This document shows positions 15,752-23,963 of a DNA stretch of 28,035 nucleotides, piece by piece. The notes below the pieces were generated by a model. That model saw only the letters and a program-made list of their open reading frames with translations, had not been told where the DNA came from and searched no databases. Origin of the DNA: CAIODY01 sp041192505 (GTDB lineage: Bacteria > Bacteroidota > Bacteroidia > Chitinophagales > CAIODY01); the NCBI GenBank assembly GCA_041192505.1, contig JBEEMV010000268.1:1-28035 (forward strand), read 5' to 3'. Both the position numbers and the translations under genes were made by a program. Positions within the stretch are counted from its first letter, which is position 1, and each line of letters opens with the position of its first letter.

Positions 15752-15785
15752 AAAAATCGGGCAATTAATTAATTGCCCGATTTTT
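15752..15785. terminator. Intrinsic terminator after the PAS hybrid kinase
   Basis: Arms 15752-15766 (AAAAATCGGGCAATT) and 15771-15785 (AATTGCCCGATTTTT) form a perfect 15-pair stem with an AATT loop. On the minus strand the stem is followed by more T bases. It separates the PAS kinase from the small exported-protein gene. The core ATCGGGCAA is shared with the hairpin at 15151-15190. Confidence 0.85.
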
Positions 15786-15822
15786 AATAGTATAAATTAA
15801 AATTAATTATTCATGATGTGCG

Positions 15823-17451
15823 TTATGCAATATGTTTTTCGGCATTAAAAAAGTAATGCAAAAGTTTATCGTGCAATTCGTTTGGATTAAAAGGTTTGCT
15901 TACATAATCTGTTAAGCCACATTCGGCTAATTCGTTATTATCATTATCTAATGCTGCTGCTGTAAGTGCTATTATTGGTACGTTTCGGGTTAGTTCATCT
16001 TCACTGGCTCGTATGTGTTTTGTGGCTTCCATACCATTCATTTCAGGCATTTGAATATCCATCAATACAATATCGTAATGATTAAATTTCATCTTATCTA
16101 AAGCTAATTTTCCGTTTACTGCGGTATCCACTTTTATGTTCCATTTTTCTAAAAATTTTGTTGCAATTAATTGGTTAAACATATTGTCTTCAACCAATAA
16201 AACTTTAGCACCATCCAACGAATGATTTTTAGCATTTACAATAATTTCGGTAGGCGAAATATTGGTTTCATTTAAGCGCATATTCAAATCAAAACTAAAC
16301 TCCGAGCCTTTACCCAACTCACTTTTTACATTTATTTTGCTATTGTGTAGGGCTATTAATTTTTGGGTAATAGCTAAACCAATTCCGGCACCATCAAATT
16401 TTCGGCTATTACTATTTTCGGCTTGCGAAAAACAATCAAAAATTAATTGTTGTTTAGTTTCATCAATACCAATTCCGCTATCACTTATAGTAAATTGTAA
16501 TGATAAATTATTGGGTAATGAATTCTCGTTTTTGGTAATGGTAATAGCCACAAAGCCAGTTTCAGTAAATTTAATAGCATTCGAAATTAAATTATTTAAC
16601 ATCTGCATCAATCGCACAGGGTCGCCAATTAATGTTTCGGGTATTTCATTGCTTAAATTTAATCTTAACTCTAAATGTTTTTCGATAGCATGATATTTGT
16701 GTGTTACATAAATATCTTTTACCAATTTCAACAAATTAAAAGGTACTTCTTTTAGTGTTATTTTACCAGCTTCAATTTTGCTATAATCTAAAATGTCATT
16801 TACAATCGACATTAAATTTTCGGCTGCAAATTTTATTACATTTAGGCTTTCAACCTGCTCTGGTTTTGGGTTTTCAATCATCATTAAATTGGTCATACCT
16901 ATTACAGCATTTAATGGCGTTCGTATTTCATGACTCATAATGCTGGCAAACTGTTGCTTTTCGGCACTTGCGCTAATCGATTTTATTTTTTCTGATTTTA
17001 ATGCTCTATGTTGTTCTACAATTTTTTTACGATTTAAAATATCATGCTCGATATTTTGATGAGCAATTACAAAAATTGTTTCGCCTTTGGCAGTAATTGT
17101 TTTTGTAGCTGTTTGTTTAAAATGAATAATTTCATGATGCTTGGTTTGTAATCTAATATTCCACTCCAAACTATTATATACAGTACTATTTAATCGAATA
17201 ATATTAGTGCTTAACTTTTTTTCATCTTCTTTAATTGTTAAACCAATAATTGATTTTCCAATCAATTCATTTACGGTATAACCTAAGCAATCAATTCCTT
17301 TTTTATTAATAGAAATAATACTACCCAAGCTATTTAAAATGATATAAATGGCCGAATTATTATTAAAAATAAGGCTCATTGATTCATCGTTAAATTCCTT
17401 TAACAAATGTTGAAGATTGTTGCTGTTGCTATATTGGTTTTTTCTATTCAT
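15823..17451 (-). CDS. Cytoplasmic PAS hybrid histidine kinase
   Basis: This is a 542-residue kinase without transmembrane segments. A PAS domain covers about residues 25-140 (AIYIILNSLGSIISINKKGI and GYTVNELIGKSII are typical PAS strands and helix). HisKA carries FASIMSHEIRTPLNAVIGM with the acceptor His at residue 174. HATPase motifs are ISNAIKFTETG, ISDSGIGID and FDGAGIGLAI. The receiver holds the acceptor Asp at residue 465 (IVLMDIQMPEMNG) and the Lys of VSKPF. It has no output domain, so the signal must pass to a partner not seen here. It is separated from the following genes by a terminator, and no promoter box could be found upstream. Confidence 0.93.
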   Translation of the reverse strand: MNRKNQYSNSNNLQHLLKEFNDESMSLIFNNNSAIYIILNSLGSIISINKKGIDCLGYTVNELIGKSIIGLTIKEDEKKLSTNIIRLNSTVYNSLEWNIRLQTKHHEIIHFKQTATKTITAKGETIFVIAHQNIEHDILNRKKIVEQHRALKSEKIKSISASAEKQQFASIMSHEIRTPLNAVIGMTNLMMIENPKPEQVESLNVIKFAAENLMSIVNDILDYSKIEAGKITLKEVPFNLLKLVKDIYVTHKYHAIEKHLELRLNLSNEIPETLIGDPVRLMQMLNNLISNAIKFTETGFVAITITKNENSLPNNLSLQFTISDSGIGIDETKQQLIFDCFSQAENSNSRKFDGAGIGLAITQKLIALHNSKINVKSELGKGSEFSFDLNMRLNETNISPTEIIVNAKNHSLDGAKVLLVEDNMFNQLIATKFLEKWNIKVDTAVNGKLALDKMKFNHYDIVLMDIQMPEMNGMEATKHIRASEDELTRNVPIIALTAAALDNDNNELAECGLTDYVSKPFNPNELHDKLLHYFFNAEKHIA

Positions 17452-17536
17452 TATTTATGTAATATTTACGATGCAATGATAGAGACATACAAACCGATTT
17501 TAATTACGTAATATCACTCAATTTTATCATTACTTA

Positions 17537-17568
17537 TTTGTGTTAGATAGTGATTTCGCTTACTTTTG
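17537..17568 (+). promoter_or_regulatory. Promoter for the coaBC operon
   Basis: TTTG (17537-17540), a 20-base spacer and TACTTTTG (17561-17568) match both elements of the Bacteroidota promoter. The -7 box ends 22 bases before the TTG start of coaBC. Confidence 0.65.
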
Positions 17569-17590
17569 AAGTATAAAATCGTAATATATT

Positions 17591-18793
17591 TTGTTTCAAA
17601 ATAAAAAAATAATAGTAGCAATAACAGGCAGCATAGCTGCATACAAGGCTGCCTTTTTGGTTAGGCTGTTGGTTAAATGTGGTGCCGATGTGCAAGTAAT
17701 AATGACGGAAGCTGCCACACAATTTATTCCAGCTATTACATTAAGTACGCTTTCAAAAAATAAAGTTTTGGTTGAATTAATTAATGACGAGAACTGGAAT
17801 AATCATGTAGAACTTGGCTTACAAGCCGATTTGATGATTGTAGCCCCAGCATCAGCCAATACAATTGCAAAAATGAGTAACGGTATTTGCGATAATTTAT
17901 TAACCGCCGTTTATTTATCTGCCAAATGCCCCGTAGCATTTGCGCCAGCCATGGATTTAGATATGTGGTTACACCCATCAACCAAAAATAATGTTGCAAA
18001 ATTGCAGCAATACGGCAATCATTTAATTGATGTAGAAGATGGCGAATTAGCAAGCGGACTGATAGGGAAGGGGAGAATGGCAGAACCCGAAACTATTGTA
18101 GAATGGGCAAAAAATTATTTTACTAGCCAATCTGAATTACAAAAGCTGCATGGCAAAAATATTTTAATAACGGCTGGGCCAACATTTGAACCCATCGATC
18201 CTGTTCGGTTTATTGGTAACAGAAGTAGCGGAAAAATGGGAATTGAATTAGCCGAAATGGCTGCTAAAAATGGTGCAAATGTAACTTTGCTATTAGGCGA
18301 TACTAATTTAAAAGTATCACATAAAAATATTGCAACCATATCTTGTACTACGGCACAAAGTATGTATGATGAGGCTTCTGATTGTTTTCCGAAAAATGAT
18401 ATTGCAATTTGTGCGGCTGCTGTGGCAGATTATACTCCCATTCAAGTAGCTAAAGAAAAAATAAAAAAATCGGAAAATAGTTTAGTAATTGAATTACAAA
18501 AAACACCCGATACTTTAGCATCATTAGGAAAGTTGAAAACATCACATCAGGTTTTAGTTGGCTTTGCATTAGAAACTAAGAACGAATTAGAAAATGCAAA
18601 AATTAAATTGAAAAATAAAAATGCTGATATCATCGTTTTAAATTCATTACAAAATAAAGGAGCTGGGTTTCAGCATCAAACCAATCAAATTACTATTATT
18701 GATTCAAAAAATAATGAAATTAATTTCGAGTTAAAATCTAAAACATTAGTTGCCGTTGATATTTTAAAACACATCATTCAATACTATTTATAA
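17591..18793 (+). CDS. coaBC: Bifunctional phosphopantothenoylcysteine decarboxylase / phosphopantothenate-cysteine ligase
   Basis: This 400-residue enzyme makes 4'-phosphopantetheine for coenzyme A. The CoaC half (about residues 1-180) has VAITGSIAAYKAA, the active-site His in NHVELG, PASANTIAKM and APAMDLDMW, and binds FMN. The position of the usual active-site Cys in the ACGxxGxGRM flap is Ser 155 (LASGLIGKGRM). The CoaB half starts at ILITAGPTFEPIDPVRFI and has GNRSSGKMG and CAAAVADYTP, then KIKKSENSLVIELQKTPD. The start must be TTG 17591: a TAA lies two codons upstream and the next residues are family-typical. The DUF4835 gene begins one base after the stop. Confidence 0.95.
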   Translation: MFQNKKIIVAITGSIAAYKAAFLVRLLVKCGADVQVIMTEAATQFIPAITLSTLSKNKVLVELINDENWNNHVELGLQADLMIVAPASANTIAKMSNGICDNLLTAVYLSAKCPVAFAPAMDLDMWLHPSTKNNVAKLQQYGNHLIDVEDGELASGLIGKGRMAEPETIVEWAKNYFTSQSELQKLHGKNILITAGPTFEPIDPVRFIGNRSSGKMGIELAEMAAKNGANVTLLLGDTNLKVSHKNIATISCTTAQSMYDEASDCFPKNDIAICAAAVADYTPIQVAKEKIKKSENSLVIELQKTPDTLASLGKLKTSHQVLVGFALETKNELENAKIKLKNKNADIIVLNSLQNKGAGFQHQTNQITIIDSKNNEINFELKSKTLVAVDILKHIIQYYL

Positions 18794-18794
18794 A

Positions 18795-19730
18795 ATGAAC
18801 AATTTTTTTTTAAAAAAATATAGTTGGATTACCGCCATATTAATTTGCTTTTTGCAATGCACAATATCAGATTTTGCATTTGCTCAAGAGCTAAAATGTT
18901 CGGTAAAAATAAATACGCCTAAGCTTCAAAACACCGATCCTAAAGTATTTATAACATTACAAAAATCAATGTTCGAATTTTTTAATAATAGAAAATGGAC
19001 AGATGATATATTTGATAATCAGGAAAAAATTGAATGCAATATTTTAATAAATGTTACCGAAGAAATTGGCACTGATAGATTCAGATTTCAATTAAATGTA
19101 CAATCATCCAGAACAATTTTTAATTCGAGTTATAGCACCACACTTTTTAATTGGAGCGATAAAGATGTAATTGTACAATATGTAGAGTATCAACCATTAG
19201 ATTATGCCGATGATAAATACACCAGCAATCTTACTTCTATTATGGCTTTTTATGCATATATGATGATTGGTTTAGATTACGATTCGTATTCGTTAAAAGG
19301 TGGTTCGCCATATTTTGATAAAGCAAAAAATATTGCTACCATCATGCAAAATTATGATGAGGAAGGTTGGAAACCATTTGAGAAAAATTTAAAAAATAGA
19401 TATTGGTTGGCTGATAATATTACGAATGCAAGATCAGAATCGTTTAGAACATTGATGTATAATTACCATAGAAAAGGATTGGATATGATGTATCAAAATG
19501 CTGATAATGGTAGGGCTGTAATTTCGAATGCGATGAAGCAAGTTGAAAAAATGTATGATGAAAATCCAAACGGAGTTTGGCTAATTGCTTTTTTTGCAGC
19601 CAAGTCAGAAGAGTTATCAAACATATTTACCCAAGCCTCACCACAAGAAAAAATACAGATGAGTATTTTGCTAAATAAATGCGACCCTGTAAATGGTAAA
19701 AAATATCAAAAAATAATGAATAGTAAATAG
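18795..19730 (+). CDS. DUF4835 (PorD-like) exported protein
   Basis: This 311-residue protein matches the Bacteroidota DUF4835 family, which annotation pipelines often name type IX secretion system protein PorD. A signal peptide spans about residues 1-30 (cleavage near FAFAQ). The mature start AQELKCSVKINTPKLQNTDP is the standard opening of the family. Later landmarks are FFNNRKWTDDIF, YSTTLFNWSDKDVIVQYVEY and MAFYAYMMIGLDYDSYSLKGG. It lies directly behind coaBC, the usual place in this phylum. Its precise role in secretion is not established by the sequence. Confidence 0.87.
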   Translation: MNNFFLKKYSWITAILICFLQCTISDFAFAQELKCSVKINTPKLQNTDPKVFITLQKSMFEFFNNRKWTDDIFDNQEKIECNILINVTEEIGTDRFRFQLNVQSSRTIFNSSYSTTLFNWSDKDVIVQYVEYQPLDYADDKYTSNLTSIMAFYAYMMIGLDYDSYSLKGGSPYFDKAKNIATIMQNYDEEGWKPFEKNLKNRYWLADNITNARSESFRTLMYNYHRKGLDMMYQNADNGRAVISNAMKQVEKMYDENPNGVWLIAFFAAKSEELSNIFTQASPQEKIQMSILLNKCDPVNGKKYQKIMNSK

Positions 19731-19738
19731 CTTACCAA

Positions 19739-20191
19739 TTAGCCATTATCATCCATCATCCATTCGGCATATGAAGTGGGGGTTTCTTCTAATTTAATAC
19801 TGCAAAGCTTTACATAAGCTGGCACTTTATCAATTATTCGGTTTTTAAAATGAAGTAATAAATTTTCGCACGATGGCTGAAAAGGTGTAAGTATTACTTT
19901 TTCAAATTGATTAGAAATAATATCATTTTGCGAATATGGGGCATGTTCGTTTAGCACCAATGCATGATCGAAAATGTTTACAATTTCGGTCATTACTATT
20001 GTTTTTAAATCGGTAAAATCTACCACCATTCCTTGTTTGGGGCTATTGTTCGATTGTTCAACATGCCCAATTACGGTAACCGATAAATGATAAGTATGAC
20101 CATGAATATTTTTACAAGGCCCATCATAGCCATATAAAGCATGTGCCATATCAATGGTAAATTTTTTAGTAACCCTTACTATATCTTTCAT
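19739..20191 (-). CDS. queD: 6-carboxy-tetrahydropterin synthase QueD / PTPS family
   Basis: This 150-residue enzyme belongs to the 6-pyruvoyl-tetrahydropterin synthase family. The zinc ligands read as His 17 (IDMAHAL) and His 30 and His 32 (CKNIHGH). The CxxxHGH form with Cys 26 fits QueD, the queuosine-pathway enzyme. VDFTDLKTIV and IFDHALVLNE carry the catalytic His region, and LEETPTSYAEW the substrate-binding Glu. No other queuosine genes are in the window. It converges with the DUF4835 gene with 8 bases between the stops. Confidence 0.9.
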   Translation of the reverse strand: MKDIVRVTKKFTIDMAHALYGYDGPCKNIHGHTYHLSVTVIGHVEQSNNSPKQGMVVDFTDLKTIVMTEIVNIFDHALVLNEHAPYSQNDIISNQFEKVILTPFQPSCENLLLHFKNRIIDKVPAYVKLCSIKLEETPTSYAEWMMDDNG

Positions 20192-20344
20192 ACTTAAAAT
20201 TGAAATGCAAATATCTACAATTCTTCTTAATCTGCCTTTTCAATTCATTATATTTTATACAGATGATTAAAAAATAGAAATAAACAATAATCACATTTTG
20301 ATTTTATGCTATTTATAAAGCTGTTTTATACAACTAATTTTTAG

Positions 20345-20443
20345 TATGAAAAAAAAAATTTCCGTTACCCTTTTGGTTGCATTAAATTATATGATGAAAA
20401 TACAAACGGCAATCAGCTAAATGGTAAATTTGTAAAACAATAA
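20345..20443 (+). pseudogene. Possible 3' remnant of a lost gene
   Basis: The gap from 20192 to 20471 holds no complete gene. Within it, 32 codons up to the TAA at 20441-20443 read like the end of a real protein, including GCIKLYDENTNGNQLNGKF, but no start codon is available: a TAG precedes them at 20342-20344. In a second frame, the ATG at 20346 gives a 24-residue peptide beginning MKKKISVTLLVALN, which resembles a signal peptide. A decayed small exported-protein gene with an indel would explain both, but chance is not excluded. The rest of the gap is AT-rich without structure I can name. Confidence 0.3.
20425..20432 (+). promoter_or_regulatory. -7 promoter box for the DinB-like gene
   Basis: TAAATTTG fits TAnnTTTG and ends 39 bases before the ATG at 20472. 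No -33 TTG is seen at the usual spacing. Confidence 0.35.
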
Positions 20444-20471
20444 AAGGCTTATCATTACAAAAAAAAATAAC

Positions 20472-20978
20472 ATGAAACCTACTACTACCCAGCATCAGCC
20501 ATATTTTAAAAAATATATTGATTATGTTGAAGAAGGCGAATTAACTGAATTGTTGATGCAATCGAAAGATGAAATGGAGCAATTTGTTATCAAAATTCCA
20601 GTACATAAAGCCGCATTTAAGTATGCCGAAAATAAATGGACTATTAAACAAGTGTTGATGCATATAATTGATTGCGAAAGAATTTTTGCCTATAGGGCAT
20701 TATGCATTGCCCGTGGCGAAAAACAAAATTTGCTAGGTTTTGAAGAAGATGATTATGCCACCCAATGCTACACCGAGCATAGAAATTTAAATGATATTGT
20801 AGAAGAATTTTTAGCTGTACGACAAGCTACTATTCAGCTTTATAAACATATTGATGAAAATGAATTATTAAAAATAGGAATGGCAAATAAAGCGGCTATT
20901 ACACCCAATGCTATTGGTTATATTATTATTGGTCATCAAATGCATCATTTAAAAGTAATTGCAGAAAAATATTTATAG
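20472..20978 (+). CDS. DinB-like / YfiT-type putative metalloenzyme
   Basis: This 168-residue protein has the four-helix DinB_2 pattern. WTIKQVLMHIIDCERIFAYR holds the first metal-ligand His, and IIIGHQMHHLKVIAEKYL at the C-terminus carries the other His residues (HxxHH) of the metal site. The opening PYFKKYIDYVEEGELTELL is seen in many Bacteroidota DinB-like proteins. Some members are thiol-dependent S-transferases; most have no known substrate. It stands alone, 39 bases upstream of scpA. Confidence 0.85.
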   Translation: MKPTTTQHQPYFKKYIDYVEEGELTELLMQSKDEMEQFVIKIPVHKAAFKYAENKWTIKQVLMHIIDCERIFAYRALCIARGEKQNLLGFEEDDYATQCYTEHRNLNDIVEEFLAVRQATIQLYKHIDENELLKIGMANKAAITPNAIGYIIIGHQMHHLKVIAEKYL

Positions 20979-21002
20979 GCTTTCTTTTAAGCAGTAAATC
21001 AA

Positions 21003-21010
21003 TATATTTG
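21003..21010 (+). promoter_or_regulatory. -7 promoter box for scpA, adjoining the start codon
   Basis: TATATTTG fits TAnnTTTG and ends 7 bases before the GTG start at 21018, implying a transcript with nearly no leader. A -33 TTG is not seen. Confidence 0.4.
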
Positions 21011-21017
21011 CAGCCTT

Positions 21018-21776
21018 GTGGCAAATACTTACGAAATAAAATTAGCGCAGTTTGAAGGTCCGTTCGACCTTTTACTCTTTTTCATTGAACGTGATGAATT
21101 AGATGTTCAGGATATTCCTATCACTAAAATTGCAAAAGATTTTTTAGATTATATTCATAAAATGGGCGAAATGAATATTGAATTGGCAAGCGAATTTATT
21201 TTGTTTGCTGCTACGCTGATGAAGATTAAAGCCAAAATGTTATTGCCCCGAAAAGAAAAAGATGAGTTTGGAAACGAGATTGACCCCCGAGCCGAACTGA
21301 TTCAGAAACTAATAGAATATAAGCGCTTTAAAGCCACACTGCCCGAATTGCATACATTGGAAGAAATAAGAATGAAGCAACTTAAACGTGGCAACCTTAC
21401 TACCGAGCTGGCTGAAATAGCTGAAAAATATAATACCGAACATGAAATTCATTCGCTTACTTTATTCAAATTATTAAAATCATTTGATAAAGTAATTAAC
21501 CGATTTAATACCCAAACACAGCATGTACAACATACTGTGGTTAGATACAATTATACTTTAGAAGATTCGAAAACCTATCTGCAAACACTTACAAGGCATC
21601 ATAAAGAAACACCATTTGAAAAAATGTTTGAAATATGCCAAGATAGAATACATGCTGTTTTTATATTTTTAGCCATGCTCGAATTGGTGCAGCTTAGAAT
21701 ATTAAGTATTAAAATGGGTGTGGGTTTCAACAGTTTTTATCTTTCTACCAACGAAGCATTTTTAGGAGAGGAGTAG
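21018..21776 (+). CDS. scpA: Segregation and condensation protein A
   Basis: This 252-residue kleisin subunit links the SMC heads in the SMC-ScpAB chromosome condensin. The opening YEIKLAQFEGPFDLLLFFIE is the diagnostic N-terminal segment, followed by ELDVQDIPITKIAKDFLDYI and AATLMKIKAKMLLPRKE. The C-terminal winged-helix part (AVFIFLAMLELVQLR) binds the SMC head. The start is GTG 21018, which gives the family-typical N-terminus; no ATG is available. scpB is not adjacent: the next gene is the converging folA, one base away. Confidence 0.94.
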   Translation: MANTYEIKLAQFEGPFDLLLFFIERDELDVQDIPITKIAKDFLDYIHKMGEMNIELASEFILFAATLMKIKAKMLLPRKEKDEFGNEIDPRAELIQKLIEYKRFKATLPELHTLEEIRMKQLKRGNLTTELAEIAEKYNTEHEIHSLTLFKLLKSFDKVINRFNTQTQHVQHTVVRYNYTLEDSKTYLQTLTRHHKETPFEKMFEICQDRIHAVFIFLAMLELVQLRILSIKMGVGFNSFYLSTNEAFLGEE

Positions 21777-21777
21777 A

Positions 21778-22278
21778 TTACAATTTCGCTTGTACAATAA
21801 AAGAATAATTCATTTTGTTTTTTTCATCAGCCTCATGTTTTTCTTCCGAAATTGTTTTCCATTCTAATTCATTTAGGGTAGGAAAAAATGCATCTGCTTT
21901 GTCTAATTCAATATCAATTTTTGTGTTGTAAATTTTATTGGCAAGATGTATAGTTTGCTCATAAATTTTTGCACCGCCAATGATAAAACATTCAGTTTCG
22001 TTTAATGCTTTTGCTTTTTCAATGGCTTCATTAATTGAATGAACTATATAAATTCCATCTACTGCCCAACTTGGGTTTTGCTGCGATGTAATTACAATAG
22101 TAGTTCTATTAGGCAATGGTTTACCAATTGATAAATAAGTGTTGCTGCCCATCACCATCACATGCCCTGTAGTAAGCTGTTTAAAATATTTTAAATCGGC
22201 TGGCAGATGCCATGGTAATTGATTATTTACACCAATAGCATTGTTTTTAGAAGTGGCAACTATTATAGAAATATGCAT
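21778..22278 (-). CDS. folA: Dihydrofolate reductase
   Basis: This 166-residue enzyme reduces dihydrofolate with NADPH. Family landmarks are ISIIVATSKNNAIGVNNQLPWHLPADLKYFK, broken here as SIIVATSKNNAIG, LPWHLPADLKYF (with the substrate-binding Asp), VMVMGSNTYLSIG and FIIGGAKIYEQ (the NADPH GG loop). The usual MGRxTxxSIG is MGSNTYLSIG, with Ser in place of Arg. It begins 6 bases after thyA, whose reaction produces its substrate, a classic pairing. Confidence 0.95.
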   Translation of the reverse strand: MHISIIVATSKNNAIGVNNQLPWHLPADLKYFKQLTTGHVMVMGSNTYLSIGKPLPNRTTIVITSQQNPSWAVDGIYIVHSINEAIEKAKALNETECFIIGGAKIYEQTIHLANKIYNTKIDIELDKADAFFPTLNELEWKTISEEKHEADEKNKMNYSFIVQAKL

Positions 22279-22284
22279 GATTTT

Positions 22285-23079
22285 TTAAACCGCAATGGGT
22301 GCTTTAATAGATGGATGAGGATTATAATCTGAAATTACAATATCATCAATTGTAAATCCGAAAATATCTGTTACATTTTTATTCAACTGCAAAGTAGGTA
22401 ATGGTTTTATATCACGGGTTAGTTGCAGTTTTGTTTGCTCAATATGATTTAAATATAAATGTGCATCACCTAATGTATGTACAAATTCGCCAGCTTCTAA
22501 ATTGCATACTTGTGCAATCATGCAGGTAAGTAAAGCGTATGAAGCAATGTTAAAAGGCACACCTAAAAATACATCGGCGCTGCGTTGATATAATTGACAA
22601 CTCAACTTACCATTGGCTACATAAAATTGAAATAAGCAATGGCAGGGTGGCAAAGCCATTTTATCTACATCTGCCACATTCCAAGCACTTACAATTAATC
22701 TTCTTGAATCGGGTTTTGTTTTTATTTGATGAATTAAGTTTGAAATTTGATCAACCACACTACCATCTACACATTGCCAACTGCGCCACTGACGACCATA
22801 TACAGGCCCTAATTCGCCATTAGCATCAGCCCATTCATCCCAAATAGATACTCCATTTTCTTTTAAATATTTAATATTAGTATCGCCTTTTAAAAACCAA
22901 AGCAATTCATGAAAAATACTTTTAGTATGTAATTTTTTGGTGGTAAGTAGCGGAAAACCTTCGCTTAAATCAAAGCGCATTTGATAGCCAAACACACTCT
23001 GTGTGCCAGTTCCAGTTCTGTCGGTTTTAATTACACCTTTATCTAAAATGTGTTGTAGTAAATCTAAATAAACTTTCAA
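22285..23079 (-). CDS. thyA: Thymidylate synthase
   Basis: This 264-residue enzyme methylates dUMP to dTMP with methylene-tetrahydrofolate. The length equals that of the E. coli enzyme. The catalytic Cys is residue 146 (LPPCHC). Other landmarks are TDRTGTGTQSVFGYQMRF, HELLWFLKGDTNI, GPVYGRQWRSW, DSRRLIVSAWN and LYQRSADVFLGVPFN. The start is TTG 23079: it places Met-Lys at the same point as in E. coli ThyA, and no ATG fits. It is first of the thyA-folA pair and may continue transcription from truB, 63 bases upstream. Confidence 0.97.
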   Translation of the reverse strand: MKVYLDLLQHILDKGVIKTDRTGTGTQSVFGYQMRFDLSEGFPLLTTKKLHTKSIFHELLWFLKGDTNIKYLKENGVSIWDEWADANGELGPVYGRQWRSWQCVDGSVVDQISNLIHQIKTKPDSRRLIVSAWNVADVDKMALPPCHCLFQFYVANGKLSCQLYQRSADVFLGVPFNIASYALLTCMIAQVCNLEAGEFVHTLGDAHLYLNHIEQTKLQLTRDIKPLPTLQLNKNVTDIFGFTIDDIVISDYNPHPSIKAPIAV

Positions 23080-23142
23080 AGCAATATTTTTTTTGTAAAA
23101 ATAATCTTGATAAATGAATTTAGAATTGAAGTTATAAACAAA

Positions 23143-23832
23143 TTAAGAAGTTGAATTTAGTTGGCTTTGTTTATAGGCATCAATCCATTCATCAATAGTT
23201 GGCACATTTGTTAAATCAAAATCGCCCGATTTGGTTCTACAAAGTTTTGATAAATGCGAACCACTTTTTAATTTTATTCCAAAATCATTTGCTAAACTTC
23301 TAATATAAGTGCCACTTGCACAAACTACTCTAAAATGAACATCGGGCATTTCAATTTTGGTAATCTCAAATTCGTAAATAGTAATAAATCGTTTTTTTAA
23401 TTCTATATCTTCTTTTTTTCTTGCTAAAATATACAGCGGTTTTCCATTTTGTTTTACTGCCGAATAGATAGGCGGATATTGGGTTTGGTCGCCAATAAAC
23501 GAGGTTGCCGTTTCATAAATCATGTCGTTAGTAATATGTTCGGTAGGATAAAACGTATCAACAGGAATTTCTAAATCGAAACAAGGTGTAGTGCCACCCA
23601 AAGTAATAATGCCAGTATATTCTTTTTTAGTATTTTGAAATGTAGAAATCAATTTTGTTTTTTTGCCAGTAGCCAAAATAAGTAGGCCAGTGGCTAATGG
23701 GTCTAATGTTCCAGCATGACCAATCTTTTTAAATCGGGTGGTGTAAATTATTTTTCTAACTACATCAAATGATGTCCAGGTTAAAGATTTATTGATTAAA
23801 ATAATTTCGCCTTCGGCAAAGTTGTAAGCCAT
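23143..23832 (-). CDS. truB: tRNA pseudouridine(55) synthase
   Basis: This 229-residue enzyme makes pseudouridine 55 in the T-loop of tRNAs. The catalytic Asp is residue 44 in KIGHAGTLDPLATGLLILAT. GEIILINKSLTWTSFDVV is the typical N-terminus and YPPIYSAVKQNGKPLY the motif II region; VVCASGTYIRSLANDFG and SHLSKLCRTKSGDF complete the core. The C-terminal PUA domain is short, as is usual in this phylum. It is divergent from pyrG, with 131 bases between the chosen starts. thyA and folA follow on the same strand. Confidence 0.95.
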   Translation of the reverse strand: MAYNFAEGEIILINKSLTWTSFDVVRKIIYTTRFKKIGHAGTLDPLATGLLILATGKKTKLISTFQNTKKEYTGIITLGGTTPCFDLEIPVDTFYPTEHITNDMIYETATSFIGDQTQYPPIYSAVKQNGKPLYILARKKEDIELKKRFITIYEFEITKIEMPDVHFRVVCASGTYIRSLANDFGIKLKSGSHLSKLCRTKSGDFDLTNVPTIDEWIDAYKQSQLNSTS

Positions 23833-23963
23833 TTATAGATAAAAAAATTGAGCGGCGAAGGTATAAAATACAATCAGTTTTTTTATTCAAATGGTTGTGC
23901 AAAACTTATTTCTAGGTGGTATCATCATTTTCTGAAAATATAACTCTACTTTTATCCCCCGTT

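Noticed and set aside
23916..23963. Upstream GTG start for pyrG
   Set aside because: The extra 16 residues are not family-like and the ATG at 23964 gives the conserved MTKYVFVTGG.
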